Shown here: one piece after another, positions 11,357-23,470 of the stretch
How the letters are laid out: the number at the start of each line of letters is the position of its first letter
Numbering within the stretch: position 1 is the first letter of the stretch
Assembly: GCA_020631605.1 (NCBI GenBank)
Contig: JAHDGZ010000003.1
Location: 7,150-49,459, forward strand
DNA from: a bacterium
GTDB lineage: Bacteria; Patescibacteriota; Gracilibacteria; Absconditabacterales; Absconditicoccaceae
Direction: 5' to 3'
Length of the DNA stretch: 42,310 bases
The notes under the pieces: model-generated
The model's database searches: none
Told to the model about the DNA's origin: nothing
Seen by the model: only the letters and a program-made list of their open reading frames with translations
Translations under genes and position numbers: made by a program

Positions 11357-13540
11357 ATGACAGAAGACAAAAAAAAGGCACTAAAATCAGGAGAATTATG
11401 ATGAGGGAGTAGCTTCTTCTCTTCTATGTGATTTGAAGCAAGCAAAGAAAAAAAACCTGTAGCTGAAGAAAAGAAAGAAGAAAAAGCGGAGGTAAACAAA
11501 GATGATTTGTTGAACATGTCTATATCAAGTGGTGGACTATGAAACGCAAAAGTGATTCGTAAATCAAATGCCACTGTAGTACGCAGCAGCAACACACCTG
11601 CAGCTAGACCTCCTCGTAGGAGAAATACAAGACCACAACATGGAGGAAAAGTTTCTACACACAGTAGAGTATCATTTAGCAAAGGAAGAAAACCAAGACC
11701 AAAGGCTGCTGCAACACCAGCAAGCACCAAACCAAAAAAAGAAGCAACAGTATCAACCAATCTAAAAAAGAAAACAGAAATCACCATAAGCAATATGATT
11801 ACCGTAAAGGAATTTTCTGAAAAAACTGGAGTACCGTTTCCAGAACTTATGAAAGTAATGATTAGCAACAAAATCATAGGAGGTATCAATACTAATCTTG
11901 ATTATGATACTGCTGCACTTATCGGTGAAGAATTGGGAGTGCAAGTAAACAAAGAACAAGACACTGTATCAATCGAAAGTTTGATTGATGGTGATCTCAA
12001 TGCAATCCTGGATTTGGATAAAGAATCTAAAAACCTAGCAACAAGACCACCGATAGTGACTATCATGGGTCACGTAGATCACGGAAAAACAACGCTACTC
12101 GATTACCTAAGAAAAACTGATGTAGTAGGTGGGGAAGCATGATGAATCACCCAGTCTATTGGAGCATCAACTATTACACATCAAGGAAAACAAATAACAT
12201 TTATAGATACTCCTGGACATGAGTTGTTCACAACCATGAGATCAAGAGGAGCAAAATTGACAGATATCGTGATTATTATTGTAGCAGCAGATGATGGAAT
12301 AATGCCACAAACCATAGAATCAATCAATCATGCCAAAGAATCTGGTGTGCCAATCATAGTTGCTATTACCAAAGTAGATAAGCCATGAGCAAACAAACAA
12401 GAAGAGATCAAAGCAAATATAGGAAGTTATGATCTCATCCCAGAAGAGCGAGGAGGTGATGTGCCTGTTGTAGAAATATCATGAATCAGTGGTTTGGGTA
12501 TAGATACACTATTAGAACACATTAGTGTACAAGCAGAAGTATTAGAACTAACATACAATCCAGAGAGAAGCGCAGTAGGAGTAGTTCTTGATGCACATAA
12601 ATCAGCACAGCAAGGGATTGAAACATCACTTATTATCCTGACAGGAAAATTGAAAGTAGGAGACGTAATCGCTGTGCACAACACATTCGGTAAAGTGAAA
12701 AGAATGATAAACCGAGCAGGAAAAACTATCAAAGAAGCTCATGGTTGAGATCCAGTACAAATATTGTGAATTAGTGATACACCAGAACCATGACGTATTG
12801 CTGAATGAGTGAAAAACGAGAAAGAAGCTGCACAAAAAGTAGCTATAATCAAAGAGAGAGAAAGCACAGAAAACAAACAAAGTTCTCTACAAGTACTTCT
12901 TTCCAAAATGGAGTCAGGAGAAAAAACACTGGTAAAACTTATACTTAAAGCAAATGGTCCTACGGGGCTAGAAGCTTTAAGTCACGCAATAGACTCGATA
13001 GAAACACCAGAAAATGTAGAAATCAAAAAAGTACATATGGATGTTGGACAGTTTACTGAATCAGATATCTCACTTGCTTCAGCTTCTGGAGCATTGATGA
13101 TATGATTTAATGTAAAAGTACCTGCAACACTTACAAAAAAAGCAGAACAACAAAAACTTACACTCAAAAATTTCGACATAATCTATGAACTAACAGAATA
13201 TATGGAAGAACTTGCAATGGGACTTATCGAAGTCGAAATGCACGAAGTCGTGATTGGTAAACTAGATCTACTTGCTGTCTTCTACCGTAAAGGAAAAGAA
13301 ATGGTAGTCTGATGAAAAGTCATGGAAGGGATAGCCAAAAATGGAGTTGAATTCAAAGTACGAAGGATCGAAGAAGAAGCTACACAAATAGCCAAAGGGA
13401 CAATCACTTCATTACAAAGAGATATGCAAAACGTTAAAGAAGTGAAACAGGGATATGAATGTGGTATGAGAATCAAAGTTTCTAAACCAGTACAAGAAGG
13501 AGATATTCTAGAGTTTGTTGAGATGCAAGAAGTTTCATAA
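11357..13540 (+). CDS. infB: Translation initiation factor IF-2
   Basis: 727 aa; [29 protein letters not shown] (two TGA-coded Gly), [14 protein letters not shown]; basic N-terminus. Confidence 0.97.
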
Positions 13541-13552
13541 ATACTATTCTCT

Positions 13553-14092
13553 ATGTATACAATTGCTTGATTAGGAAATCCAGGTGCGTCATATACTCAG
13601 ACTCGCCATAATGCGTGATTTTTGGCCATAGAACGACTACAGGAATTGTGGGGTTTTCCTAAATTTTCGTTTGAAAAAAAATGGAATGCCGAAATTAGCA
13701 GAGGAGTAGCATATGAACAAGACATTCTACTAGTAAAGCCCATGACCTTCATGAATAGATCATGAGGACCGCTAAGTCTAACCACAAATTTTTACAAAAT
13801 CCCACCAGAGCAGATCATCGTGCTTCATGACGAAATAGATCTCCCTAACAGCAAGATAAAGTACAAAATGGGAGGATGACATGCGTGACACAATTGACTG
13901 AGGGACATCATAGCAAAACTATGATCAAAAGATTTCCACCGTATCAGAATAGGAGTAGATAGACCTAACGAACAAGGAGACGTAACGCAACATGTACTTG
14001 GAAAATTTACTGCACAGGAAAAAATACAAATAAATAATGAAAAAGACAAGATAATAGACCTAATTCAAGAGGTTTTCAATGGTGAAAAATAG
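13553..14092 (+). CDS. pth: Peptidyl-tRNA hydrolase
   Basis: [29 protein letters not shown]...[11 protein letters not shown]...[30 protein letters not shown]; canonical Pth motifs with TGA at several invariant Gly. Confidence 0.96.
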
Positions 14093-14187
14093 GCAAGAAA
14101 TTTGCATTAATAGTACAGAAACAATAAAATATAGTATACACAACAACTGCGTCTCTATGTTTTTTGTACTATAACTGATTTCATTAC

Positions 14188-14970
14188 ATGGCAGCAAAAC
14201 AAAAAATCAACAAAATAATACTCAGTACAGACACTCTCTCTGGTTACTGATTAGACCATATTTTTGAAATAGCAAAAAAAGTATGATTTGACTGAATTGA
14301 TCTAGCAACATGGAAAAATTTTGATGCACGAAATGCTAGTTACGTGCTCAAATTAGCAAATACACACAAACTACCAGTAGTAAGCGTACAAGTATCAAAT
14401 CAAGTGAATAAAAGAGAAATGGAACAAGCATTTCAACTCTGTGAGCAGCTTGGTGTTGATAGAATAACAGTAAACGCACCTCGTACATTTGATTTCAAAA
14501 CATATAATTTCATAACCAATAGCTTAAGAGACTTTCATAGACAAAAGACCAACATTTCTTTTTCTCTGATCAATCCAGATGAAAGTCATATTCTGTGAAT
14601 TATTCCAAAATTTCGTTTTAGAAACATCGCAGATAGTATAAAAAACCACAAAACACACATAGCGCTGGATGTTGCAAATATGGAAGAGGAAACATTCGAA
14701 AGATATTTCATCAAAAGATTCAAAAGCTTTAAACCATATATTGATATCATCTATCTTTCAGATAAAGATAAACAAGGAAAGGGTCATCTACCACTAGGAG
14801 AGTGATCACTCAAGATACCCACGCTGCTTAAGACACTACACAAACACGAGTATAAACATCCACTGAGCATCAAACTGAACATCAACAAGAAAGACTTGGC
14901 AGACAACGAAAAAGTAGAGCTAATATTAGGAAAATGTATCAGGTACATTAAAGATAATTTGCCTTCATAA
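14188..14970 (+). CDS. TIM-barrel sugar phosphate isomerase/epimerase-like (AP endonuclease 2 superfamily)
   Basis: 260 aa; IILSTDTLSGYGLDHIFEIAKKVGFDGIDLATW...CEQLGVDRITVNAP...HIALDVANM...IDIIYLSDKDKQGKGHLPLGEGSL. Confidence 0.72.
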
Positions 14971-15098
14971 CAAAGGAAAGCAAACATATCAGTGCAGGGG
15001 GAGAAACAATCTCACTTTCATTTTCGCTTGCGAAATTTAGTTAAAAATCTACAAAGTAAAGAGTCTTGCTAGATACACTTTTTAGTATATTGAAGTTG

Positions 15099-16247
15099 AT
15101 GATGAATATTACGCTAAATGTTGCTAAACTAACGGAAATTGTAGACATCGCTACAAGGTTTGTATCAAGGCACGCCACACTGCCGATATTAGAAAATCTT
15201 TATCTCCACGCGAATATCGACACATTGACAATAAAGGCAACTGACATGGAAAAGCATGTTGATATTTCTATGGCAGCTACGGTGAGCAACGACGGAAGCA
15301 TCACTATCAATGCAAAAACACTAAACAATATAATCAAAACTATTGATGATGAAAAAATACAGATACTAGTAAACCAGAATGACAGTATGGTAACGATAAA
15401 AAGTAGTACAGATACTTTTAATATAAAAGGAATTCCTTCTACTGAATATGTAGCTCTTCCAGAAGTAGCTAATGACAACAAGGTGCACATAGATGCAACA
15501 GCTCTGATTACAGGAATTGAAAAAGTAGAGTATACTGTTTCAGAAAAAAACTTCTCACCAGTACTGACTGGTATCTACATGAGAACAATCAAAGAAGGAA
15601 ATCAAACATACCTTGTATTTGCTTGATCTGATTCATTTAGATTAGCAGAATACAAAATTCCTGTAGACGAAGTAAAACAAGATCTTAAAGTCATCATACC
15701 AAAGGTTAACATAAACGATATCAAGAGAGTATGCGAATACTGTAGGGAGCTAGATAGCGATACTATTAGTATTCAATACTCAGAAAATCTCATAGCATTT
15801 TCTTCAAAAATCAATCAAAACTACGAGATCACAACAACATCCTTGCTTATCCAAGGAAATTTCCCTGACTACAATAATGAGAACATTATGCCAACATCAT
15901 TCAATACTACTATAGTAGCAGATAAGGACTCCTTGGAAAAAGCCATTAGAAAGATCATGATTCTTACTAAGGATATCAACAACTATTTGATGATCAGCAC
16001 GAAGGATAACGCAATTCAAATCAACTCAGGAGATACAGACAAAGGTGCTGCTGATACAAGTGTGCCTACAGTAATCACTGGAGATGCAGTAGAAGTTGGT
16101 GTAAACGGAAAATATCTTACAGACATGGTAAAAGTTACTGGAAGCAATGATATCATCATAAGTATAGTAGACTCACAAAAACCACTAGTACTCAAAGATC
16201 CAGATGACAACAACTATACGTATATAGTAAGACCACTACTAAAGTAG
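15099..16247 (+). CDS. dnaN: DNA polymerase III subunit beta (sliding clamp)
   Basis: MMNITLNVAKLTEIVDIATRFVSRHATLPILENLYLHANIDTLTIKATDMEKHVDI...; C-terminal NGKYLTDMVK...YIVRPLLK. One frame interrupted by TGA only. Confidence 0.95.
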
Positions 16248-16334
16248 GAATACGAAGATAAAGTAGCTATAGATAAATTATCTTTCCATGAGCATAAGGA
16301 AAATACAGTGTAACAATACTTTATACATTTTTGC

Positions 16335-17183
16335 ATGATCATCTATTCACACAAGGCACTACTGTTCTATAGTATAATGGACTATCCTCTTCCTGAACAA
16401 AAGGAATATTTTTTGTTTGATCACCCATTAGCAAAAGAAGATCGACAACAAAATAAGCAAACAACAAAAACATCACAAACAACAGACAACACATACAGAC
16501 AAGAGTATAAGGTATTTTTAGTAAAACATCAGAAGCTTATAGCATCACTACCATTTGTAGAGCAAGTCTATCTATGCAATTCCATAAGCTTTAATGCATT
16601 ACATGAAAAGTCAGACATTGATCTGACTATCATAGTGAAGGAAGGAAAAATATGGACAGTTAAACTATTCACTACTTTGTATCTTTTACTACGCTGAGTG
16701 AGGAGAAGAGGGGACAATGTACGTAAGAAGTTCTGTACATGTTTTTATATGACCGAGGAGGCAGTAAATCTTTTTCCTACAAAACTGAAACAACACACTG
16801 ATATCTATCTCATCTATCGAATCGCCCATCTGATACCATACTATAGTAGAGAGCGAAGCAAACAGAACATACTCATACAAAACAATGCTCGGATTCAAAA
16901 CTTTCTGCCCAATCATCCCTTACAATCAGTCATAAACAGCTGAATAAGATGTATGGACTGAACAGTAACATCAAAAAAAAGAATAGAACGAACACTTTCA
17001 TGAATCATGGGGAACATACTAGAAAAGCTTATAAAGTACACATGGTTACCCATCATACTGTGGAAAAAAAGAAAACTCCAGAACAGTGAATCAATCATCA
17101 TCAGTGACTCAATGCTAAAATTCTTCGATGATAAAAGAGCAAAAATCCAATTTCTTTTTGACCTCAAAAAAGAGGCAAACTAA
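16335..17183 (+). CDS. Nucleotidyltransferase-domain protein
   Basis: 282 aa; VYLCNSISFNALHEKSDIDLTIIVKEGK resembles the NTP_transf_2 core (SDxDL). Ends TAA. Confidence 0.6.
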
Positions 17184-17311
17184 ACAAAGATAACCAAAGG
17201 TTTTCAAACAAAACAAAAAAGAAACAAACAAAAAAGAGATAAAAGTAAGTAGTAAAAACAAAGATAACCAAAAGATATCACTAAAAAAACACTCATATTT
17301 GTAATCGAAGG

Positions 17312-17362
17312 GGTCATGTCTAAAGTGCTGATTAACACTTTAAATAACTGTCTAACTGACCC
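17312..17362 (+). promoter_or_regulatory. Candidate structured 5' leader of ftsA (nested hairpin)
   Basis: Outer arms GGGTCA...TGACCC enclose TAAAGTG-ctgattaa-CACTTTA; the 3' outer arm directly abuts the ATG at 17363. Confidence 0.4.
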
Positions 17363-18538
17363 ATGGAAAAAATCACTACTGTTATTGACCTATGAAACGG
17401 ATATGTAAAAGGTTTGGTGATTGGTGAAGATAGTGAGTCTATGACAGTATTGGCAAAAAGCCTAAAGATAACCAAAGGTTTGCGCAATGGAAAGATACTA
17501 GACAAGGAGGCACTAAAGGATACCATTCACGAAACAATAAAAGAGTGTGAGAAGAGAGTATGAGAAGAATACGTAGATGAAATAGTAATAGGAATATCAC
17601 ACCCACAACTGATTATTAAAAAAATCCAAGAACAAAAAAGAATTATTGAATGAGAAACGACAACTGAAGACATACAACATCTCTCAAGAATAGTAACTGA
17701 CTCAAGTCAAACAGCAAACTACGACATACTTAAAATTATACCAGTTCAATGGATCGTAGACGAGTCACTTGTAACAAAGAATCCAGTAGGGATAAAAGCA
17801 AAAAAACTTGATCTAGTCGCTGATAGTTTTTTGATTCCACAAAATTTTTTCAAAATCATCAATGAAATTATAGATGAATTAGATCTCTATGTTATAGATA
17901 TCATTCCTACTATTTTAGGAACAATAGAGAGCACGCTTTCTTTTGATAACAAAGACTTGGGGGCAATCACTATAGACATGGGGAAAAATCAAACAAGTTA
18001 TGCGGTCTATGAAAACGGACAAGCACTACACTACAATACATTACCTTTGGGATGAGACACTATCACCAAGGATATCTCAATCTGAATGCAGGTAGATGTT
18101 AATGAAGCAGAAAACACAAAAATAAACTACTGACAACTACATAGCCCAGCTCTCAAAAATAGTGAAAGCATTGATAGTCAATTCCTTGCAAACATCATTA
18201 CTGCAAGATACGAAGAGATACTAAGTTTAATTCAAAAAGATCTCAAAAGAATAGACAAAGATGGAAGATTACCTGGAGGAGTAGTACTCTCTGGATGAGC
18301 TACCAAAATTGCTGACCTTAACTTACTAGCAAAAGATGTCTTTAAGGTAAATGCTACTATGGCACAAGATCAAAACAACACAAGTCCAGAGCTAGGGAAC
18401 AATCCGCAATTCATGAACGCATTATGATTATATGTTCGATCCAAAAAATATAGCGTACCACCAACCAAAAACCGATGACTCAGAATAAATACTGCAATGT
18501 TTAGCAAAATGAAGCAACTGCTTAGCAAAATATTCTAA
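17363..18538 (+). CDS. ftsA: Cell division protein FtsA
   Basis: MEKITTVIDLGNGYVKGLVIGEDSESMTVLAKS...; actin-fold motifs ITIDMGKNQTSYAVYENG and GGVVLSGGATKI; immediately upstream of ftsZ. Confidence 0.92.
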
Positions 18539-18602
18539 AATCGTGACCAACTAACCGTACATATAAACCAAGAACTTTTACACTTCTTACTGTATATAAT
18601 CC

Positions 18603-19739
18603 ATGACAATTCAAGACTTCACACCAGAACTTATCCCAGGAGCAAAAATTAAAGTAATCGGATGCTGAGGAGCATGAGGAAAAACTTTGATGAGAATGAT
18701 GACAGAATGATTGCAATGAGTAGAGTTTGTTGCAGTAAACACTGATGCACAAGATTTAGCACTAAATCCTGCTCCACACAAAATCAATATCTGACTCAAT
18801 CTAACAAGAGGATTGGGAGCTGGAGCAGATCCAGAGATCGGACGTAAGGCGGCTGAAGAGAACATAGACGAAATCAAGGCAATGATGCAAGATACTGACA
18901 TGGTTTTTGTGACATGTGGAATGTGATGAGGAACAGGAACAGGAGCTGCACCAGTAATTGGTGATATCGCTATGCAAATGGGAATACTAACAGTAGGAGT
19001 TGTAACTGAACCATTCGGTTTTGAAGGTAAAATAAGACAAAGGAACGCTGAAGAAGGAGTGAAAAAACTTAAAGAATCAGTAGACACATTGATTATCATA
19101 CCAAACGATAGAATATTCAACATCATTGATAAGAAAACTACTTTCAAACAAGCTTTCACAATGATTGACAAAATTCTATTCTTAGGTGTTCAATGAATAT
19201 CTGACCTTATCATCAAACCAGGTGACATCAATGTTGATTTTGCTGATGTGAACAGAATTTTAAGATCATCAGGAACAGCACTTCTCGGTATTGGATACGG
19301 AGTTGGAGAAAAGAGAGCAGTTGAAGCTGCCAGAAAAGCTATTGAAAATCCACTATTATCAAATGATCTCTATGGAGCTAAGAGAGTAATATTCGCTGTA
19401 ACAGGTGGTATAGATCTTACACCTATAGAAGTCCAAGAAGCAGCCAATATTATTGAAGACATATTAGACGACAACGCTGAAATTATTTGGGGAATGACGC
19501 TAGATGAAGCATTCGAAGATGAAGTAAAAGTAACGATCATCGCTACTGGGTTTGAACAATCAATCACAGGGGCAGCTAAGTCTACTAGCTCAAGAGCTAG
19601 TGTAAGTAGATCTGAAGACTTCATAACAAGAGGTATCAGTAGCGTTGAAGAGCCTAAAAGAAGAACTCCAACAGTAAATGAAGAACTAATAGTTGAAGAT
19701 GACATTGAGACACCAGCATTTATGAGAAAGAAGTTGTAA
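18603..19739 (+). CDS. ftsZ: Cell division GTPase FtsZ
   Basis: [44 protein letters not shown]; tubulin signature GGGTGTG with TGA at two Gly; ends TAA 19739. Confidence 0.98.
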
Positions 19740-19757
19740 TAACTATACCACCCAGAG

Positions 19758-19889
19758 CTGAGGATGCATCCTCAGATTAGTAATGAGAGTCGGTCATTGT
19801 AATATATCAGTCTTGAAACACTACCTGCGGGTAATTGTTGAGAGACACACAACAACGGAAGGAATTCTGACATAAAGTCAGAGTTTTTT
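19758..19889 (+). ncRNA. Candidate structured RNA or ftsZ 3' UTR: five consecutive hairpins, the last terminator-like
   Basis: CTGAGGATGCATCCTCAG (19758-19775), AATGA/TCATT (19782-19798), TACC-TGCG-GGTA (19822-19833), TTGTTG/CAACAA (19835-19855), CTGAC/GTCAG plus T-run (19867-19889). Confidence 0.35.
19867..19889 (+). terminator. Intrinsic terminator downstream of ftsZ
   Basis: CTGACataaaGTCAGag followed by TTTTTT. Confidence 0.65.
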
Positions 19890-19982
19890 CTTTATAAGGA
19901 ATTTTCTCTACCTTGTCTGATTCTATTGCATTTTCTCCCTTAAGCACTAATACAAAATAACAATTTTATTACACAAATATTC

Positions 19983-20417
19983 ATGTTTATAGAAGTTATA
20001 AGTCCAGACAGCAAGTTGTTCGCTGGAGAAGTAAAACAAGCAACACTACAAACCTATGTATGAGAAATTACGATACTGCCTGAACATATGCCACTAGTGA
20101 GTATCATCAAGCCATGATTGCTTAAAGTAATACCAACCAATACAGATAGCTATTCTGACAAGACATTCATCTTCACTAATGAACAACTTACTATTAGTAT
20201 TGGGAATGGTATAGCATATACTGATGGAAGCAATATTAAACTAGTAGTACAAAGTGGTAATCTAGGAACAGAAAGCTCTATTGAAGATCTAGAAAAAGAA
20301 CTAGAAAAACGAAATAATATACGTGAACAAGCACTAGAGAACAATGATACAGAAGCAGTAGAAAACGCTGACCTTACTATAGAAGCTCTCAAATCACATC
20401 TCTCACTACAAAAATAA
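19983..20417 (+). CDS. atpC: ATP synthase epsilon subunit
   Basis: MFIEVISPDSKLFAGEVKQATLQTYVGEITILPEHMPLVSIIKPGLLKV...; LPxHxPLVxxIxPG typical of AtpC; C-terminal helical hairpin. Confidence 0.88.
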
Positions 20418-21463
20418 TGCATTTCGCAATCATCGGAAAACATACCTCATTATCACTTATTGAACTTGATGCCCTCATCGCATCAAGTAATGATACTGAG
20501 ATCATAAAAAATAATATAGTTGTCTTTTCTACGAACAGAAGTGAAGCACTCAACATACTAGGAGGCACCATCAAAAGTGGTAGAGTAGTAGATGAGTCTG
20601 CATTAGAACCAATACTAGCAGAGCATACGCTACTTGGAACAGCTGATCTAACTAAAGCTAAACAATTCAAAAAAGAACATGCGAGCATCAGAAGGTTCAA
20701 AGAAGTACCACTAACTCATGCAGACATGGATATCAAAAAAAAATGAATAGAACTCATCAACCTATGAAAAGGAAAATGGGGAGTAGTAGAAAACTATCAG
20801 AACATTTGACTGTATGAAGCAATAGACTTCAATAAGCCATCCTCAGGGATGAATATAGGAATGATGCCATCTAAACTAGCACATATCCTCATAACAATAG
20901 CGACTGAGATCACCGATCCAAAGAAACACACTGTACGAGATCCTTTCTGCGGATTCGGTACAACAAATTTTTTGGCTAACGCCCATGGATATAACACTAT
21001 TGGTTCTGACATCAAAATTGCTGAAGCAAAGAGAAATCACAAACGATGGACCCAACAAGAATATTTTTCTGCTCAACAAAAAATGACGTTCTTCAAACAT
21101 GATGTTCTAGATGCATTTGATAAACCATTTTTGAATCATGTTGACTATATTGTATCAGAATGACGATTATGACCTACTGTTTCTCACAAGACTAGATTAC
21201 CTGCATTGGATACTAATGTCATAAAGATCAGTGAAATTTATAAAGCATTTTTCGAAAACATACTAGCATCTCAAAAGACGCTTTCTAAGCTAAAAAAGAT
21301 AGTCATAACAGTTCCAGAATACCAAGAATACAATGAGACTCAGGTAGCAGACATTCTTGAAAAATTTCTTATTGAAAAAGAGCTGTCTCATACATTTATA
21401 GAAGAGACCTACGCAAGAAAAAAGCAAAAAGTAGGGAGAAAAATACTTATTGTCGTACTATAA
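20417..21463 (+). CDS. Trm11-like SAM-dependent methyltransferase
   Basis: 348 aa; MHFAIIGKHTSLSLIELDAL... THUMP-like N-terminus; VRDPFCGFGTTNFLANAHGYNTIGSDI; overlaps the atpC stop (TAATG). Confidence 0.78.
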
Positions 21464-22390
21464 ATATTTTTCGATATCAATACAGAAACTAGCCATAGAT
21501 ATACCACGACCTGAGTGATCTCGATCTATCTCAGGTATTTTCATATCTTGTATTCTAAAAGCATCTAGCAAAGCGTAGTCTGCATCACTCATCGTAAAAG
21601 TAGTAGCGTCAATATTCTCCTGAATATGTGTGATACGAGAAGACATAACCATTGGTTTATATCATTTATACACAATTCGATTCAGTACTATTTGGTTCAT
21701 TGTTTTCTTATGTTTTTCACTAAGTTCACGAAGCAGTGGTCGATTTTTCCCTGTAGTCAAGTTTCTCCTCAGTGGTCTCCAAATAATATTCTCAATGCCC
21801 AGCTCACTGCATCTATCAAAAACTCAGACATCTTGATTGATTCTTGATTCAAAGGATAAATGAGTTTCATGAGCAAACAAGGAATCTCAAAACTCTTGCT
21901 TCATTACATAAATAAACGACTTTGATGCATTTGAAAGACTCACAAACCTAGTTCTACCAGAAGCTAAAAGACTATGCAACAAAGTAACAACATAATCATA
22001 TCAGAACTTATGGCACAATGATTGAGTGATAAGAGTCGAATCAAAAACATCCGTTGAAAAAATGTCATGCATTGCATTGATATCTGCATCTATATCTGCA
22101 GTAGACAAAAAGTCTCTCGGGTAGAGAGAGTGAGTAATAAAGAGGTCTTCTCTTGTGATATCACTTTTCTCTATCGCTGCTGCTAAAAGTCTAGAGGCAT
22201 TTCAATGCCCATATCATAATGCTATTTCTGTAAAATTTGATCCTTGTTCAAACCAATACAACAATGCATCTATGTAGATAGCATCAGCTTGAAGCTCAGT
22301 GAGAGACATATCACGATGACCTCTTCAACCTATTCAGTACGTACCTATTCATAGAGGAGAAAGTGGTTTTCATGACAGAGTAGCAACCAT
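21458..22390 (-). CDS. Aldo/keto reductase family protein
   Basis: MVATLSGKPLSPLGIGTYGIGGRGHRDMSLTELQADAIYIDALLYWFEQGSNFTEIALGYGHGNASRLLAAAIEKSDITREDLFITHSLYPRDF...; AKR N-terminal pattern; C-terminal PMVMSSRITHIQENIDA. Confidence 0.8.
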
Positions 22391-22419
22391 GGTCAATAGA
22401 ATAAATAAAGCGAAAAAAA

Positions 22420-23352
22420 TTATTCTACCAAAGTATCCTTATGATCTCAATACAACTGAGAAATTTCTTCAGATGTCTCATAGTTAGGGAAAAGTGACTG
22501 CCAAAGAGGTATAGAAATCTTGATTGACTCAGCAATAACTCATGTTTCTTCTATCAATCAATCAATAACATTTTCTGCCAATCAATTTTTTTCCATAATA
22601 GCTCTGACCTCTTGTTCTGACATGATATGATGTTCTCCTGCAATAACTCTTCTATCAGATTCATACATCTTTTTTCCATCTTTGATCGCCAAAGCTACTT
22701 CTGCCGCGTATTTATGATCAGCAGTAGGATAGTAAAAATCTGTAGCTGCAAATGATGTATTCTTCCATGCAGCAGAAAGATCTAAGAGAAAATTATTAAC
22801 CTCTTCTAACTCAGGTAGTGTTGCATAATCTTGTGCTCCTATAGCAAACAACAAACTATCCATTCAAACGGTTTGATGAATAAGAGATAGTCAATCTTTG
22901 ATTTTTGTTGGATCAACACGTTTGGACAGTTGGTCAGCCACCCAAGACCTTGTTCATCAGACAAAAACATACACATTCTCCTGCACTAGTGCTAAATCAC
23001 TAGCATCGATCCATGGATAGTCAGCATCATGTTCATATGCTCTGGTTACTAGCGCCAAAAGAGCTTTGTATCAATCAAAATTCTTTGCCAAAAAGCAGAG
23101 CGTATGACCCAGTCCTCTAATTGTCTGGATTCATCACTGTATCACAAAAGTAAGCTCTACTCCTATCAATGGATTGATTTCGTAGTCTTTTGCTTTCTTG
23201 TAAAAGTTTACCACTCAGTACATACCGCTATAGTCAACTATTCCAACATGTTTCATTCACAACTCTTTGACACGTTTTAATAACGAGTCTAAGCTTCCAA
23301 TTGACTCCAAAAGGGAATACGTACTATGACCATAAAGGTGAACAAAAGACAT
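22420..23352 (-). CDS. Stand-alone PHP domain homologous to the DnaE (Pol III alpha) N-terminus
   Basis: 310 aa: MSFVHLYGHSTYSLLESIGSLDSLLKRVKELGMKHVGIVDYSGMYGVVNFYKKAKDYEINPLIGVELTFV...; no TAA/TAG in frame from ATG to TAA at 22420; no polymerase core follows. Confidence 0.8.
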
Positions 23353-23470
23353 ACAAAATTATGTTACAAGATTGAAAAATGCAGTACTGTTATGTCTATT
23401 TTCTATTTTAATCAATCATTATTTCAATAACTAATAGTAGTAAATTTACCGCTTAGGAGAAAACATCTTA

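Noticed and set aside
11305-11889. 194 aa minus-strand ORF opposite infB
   Set aside because: Antisense to the confident IF-2 gene; low-complexity composition mirrors its Lys/Ala-rich N-terminus.
18611-19171. 186 aa minus-strand ORF opposite ftsZ
   Set aside because: Antisense to the highly conserved FtsZ GTPase domain.
19745-19895. SRP RNA (GGAAGGAA resembles the SRP core)
   Set aside because: The conserved partner strand and helix 8 layout (GGUCAGG...GGAAGGAAGCAG) are not present in order.
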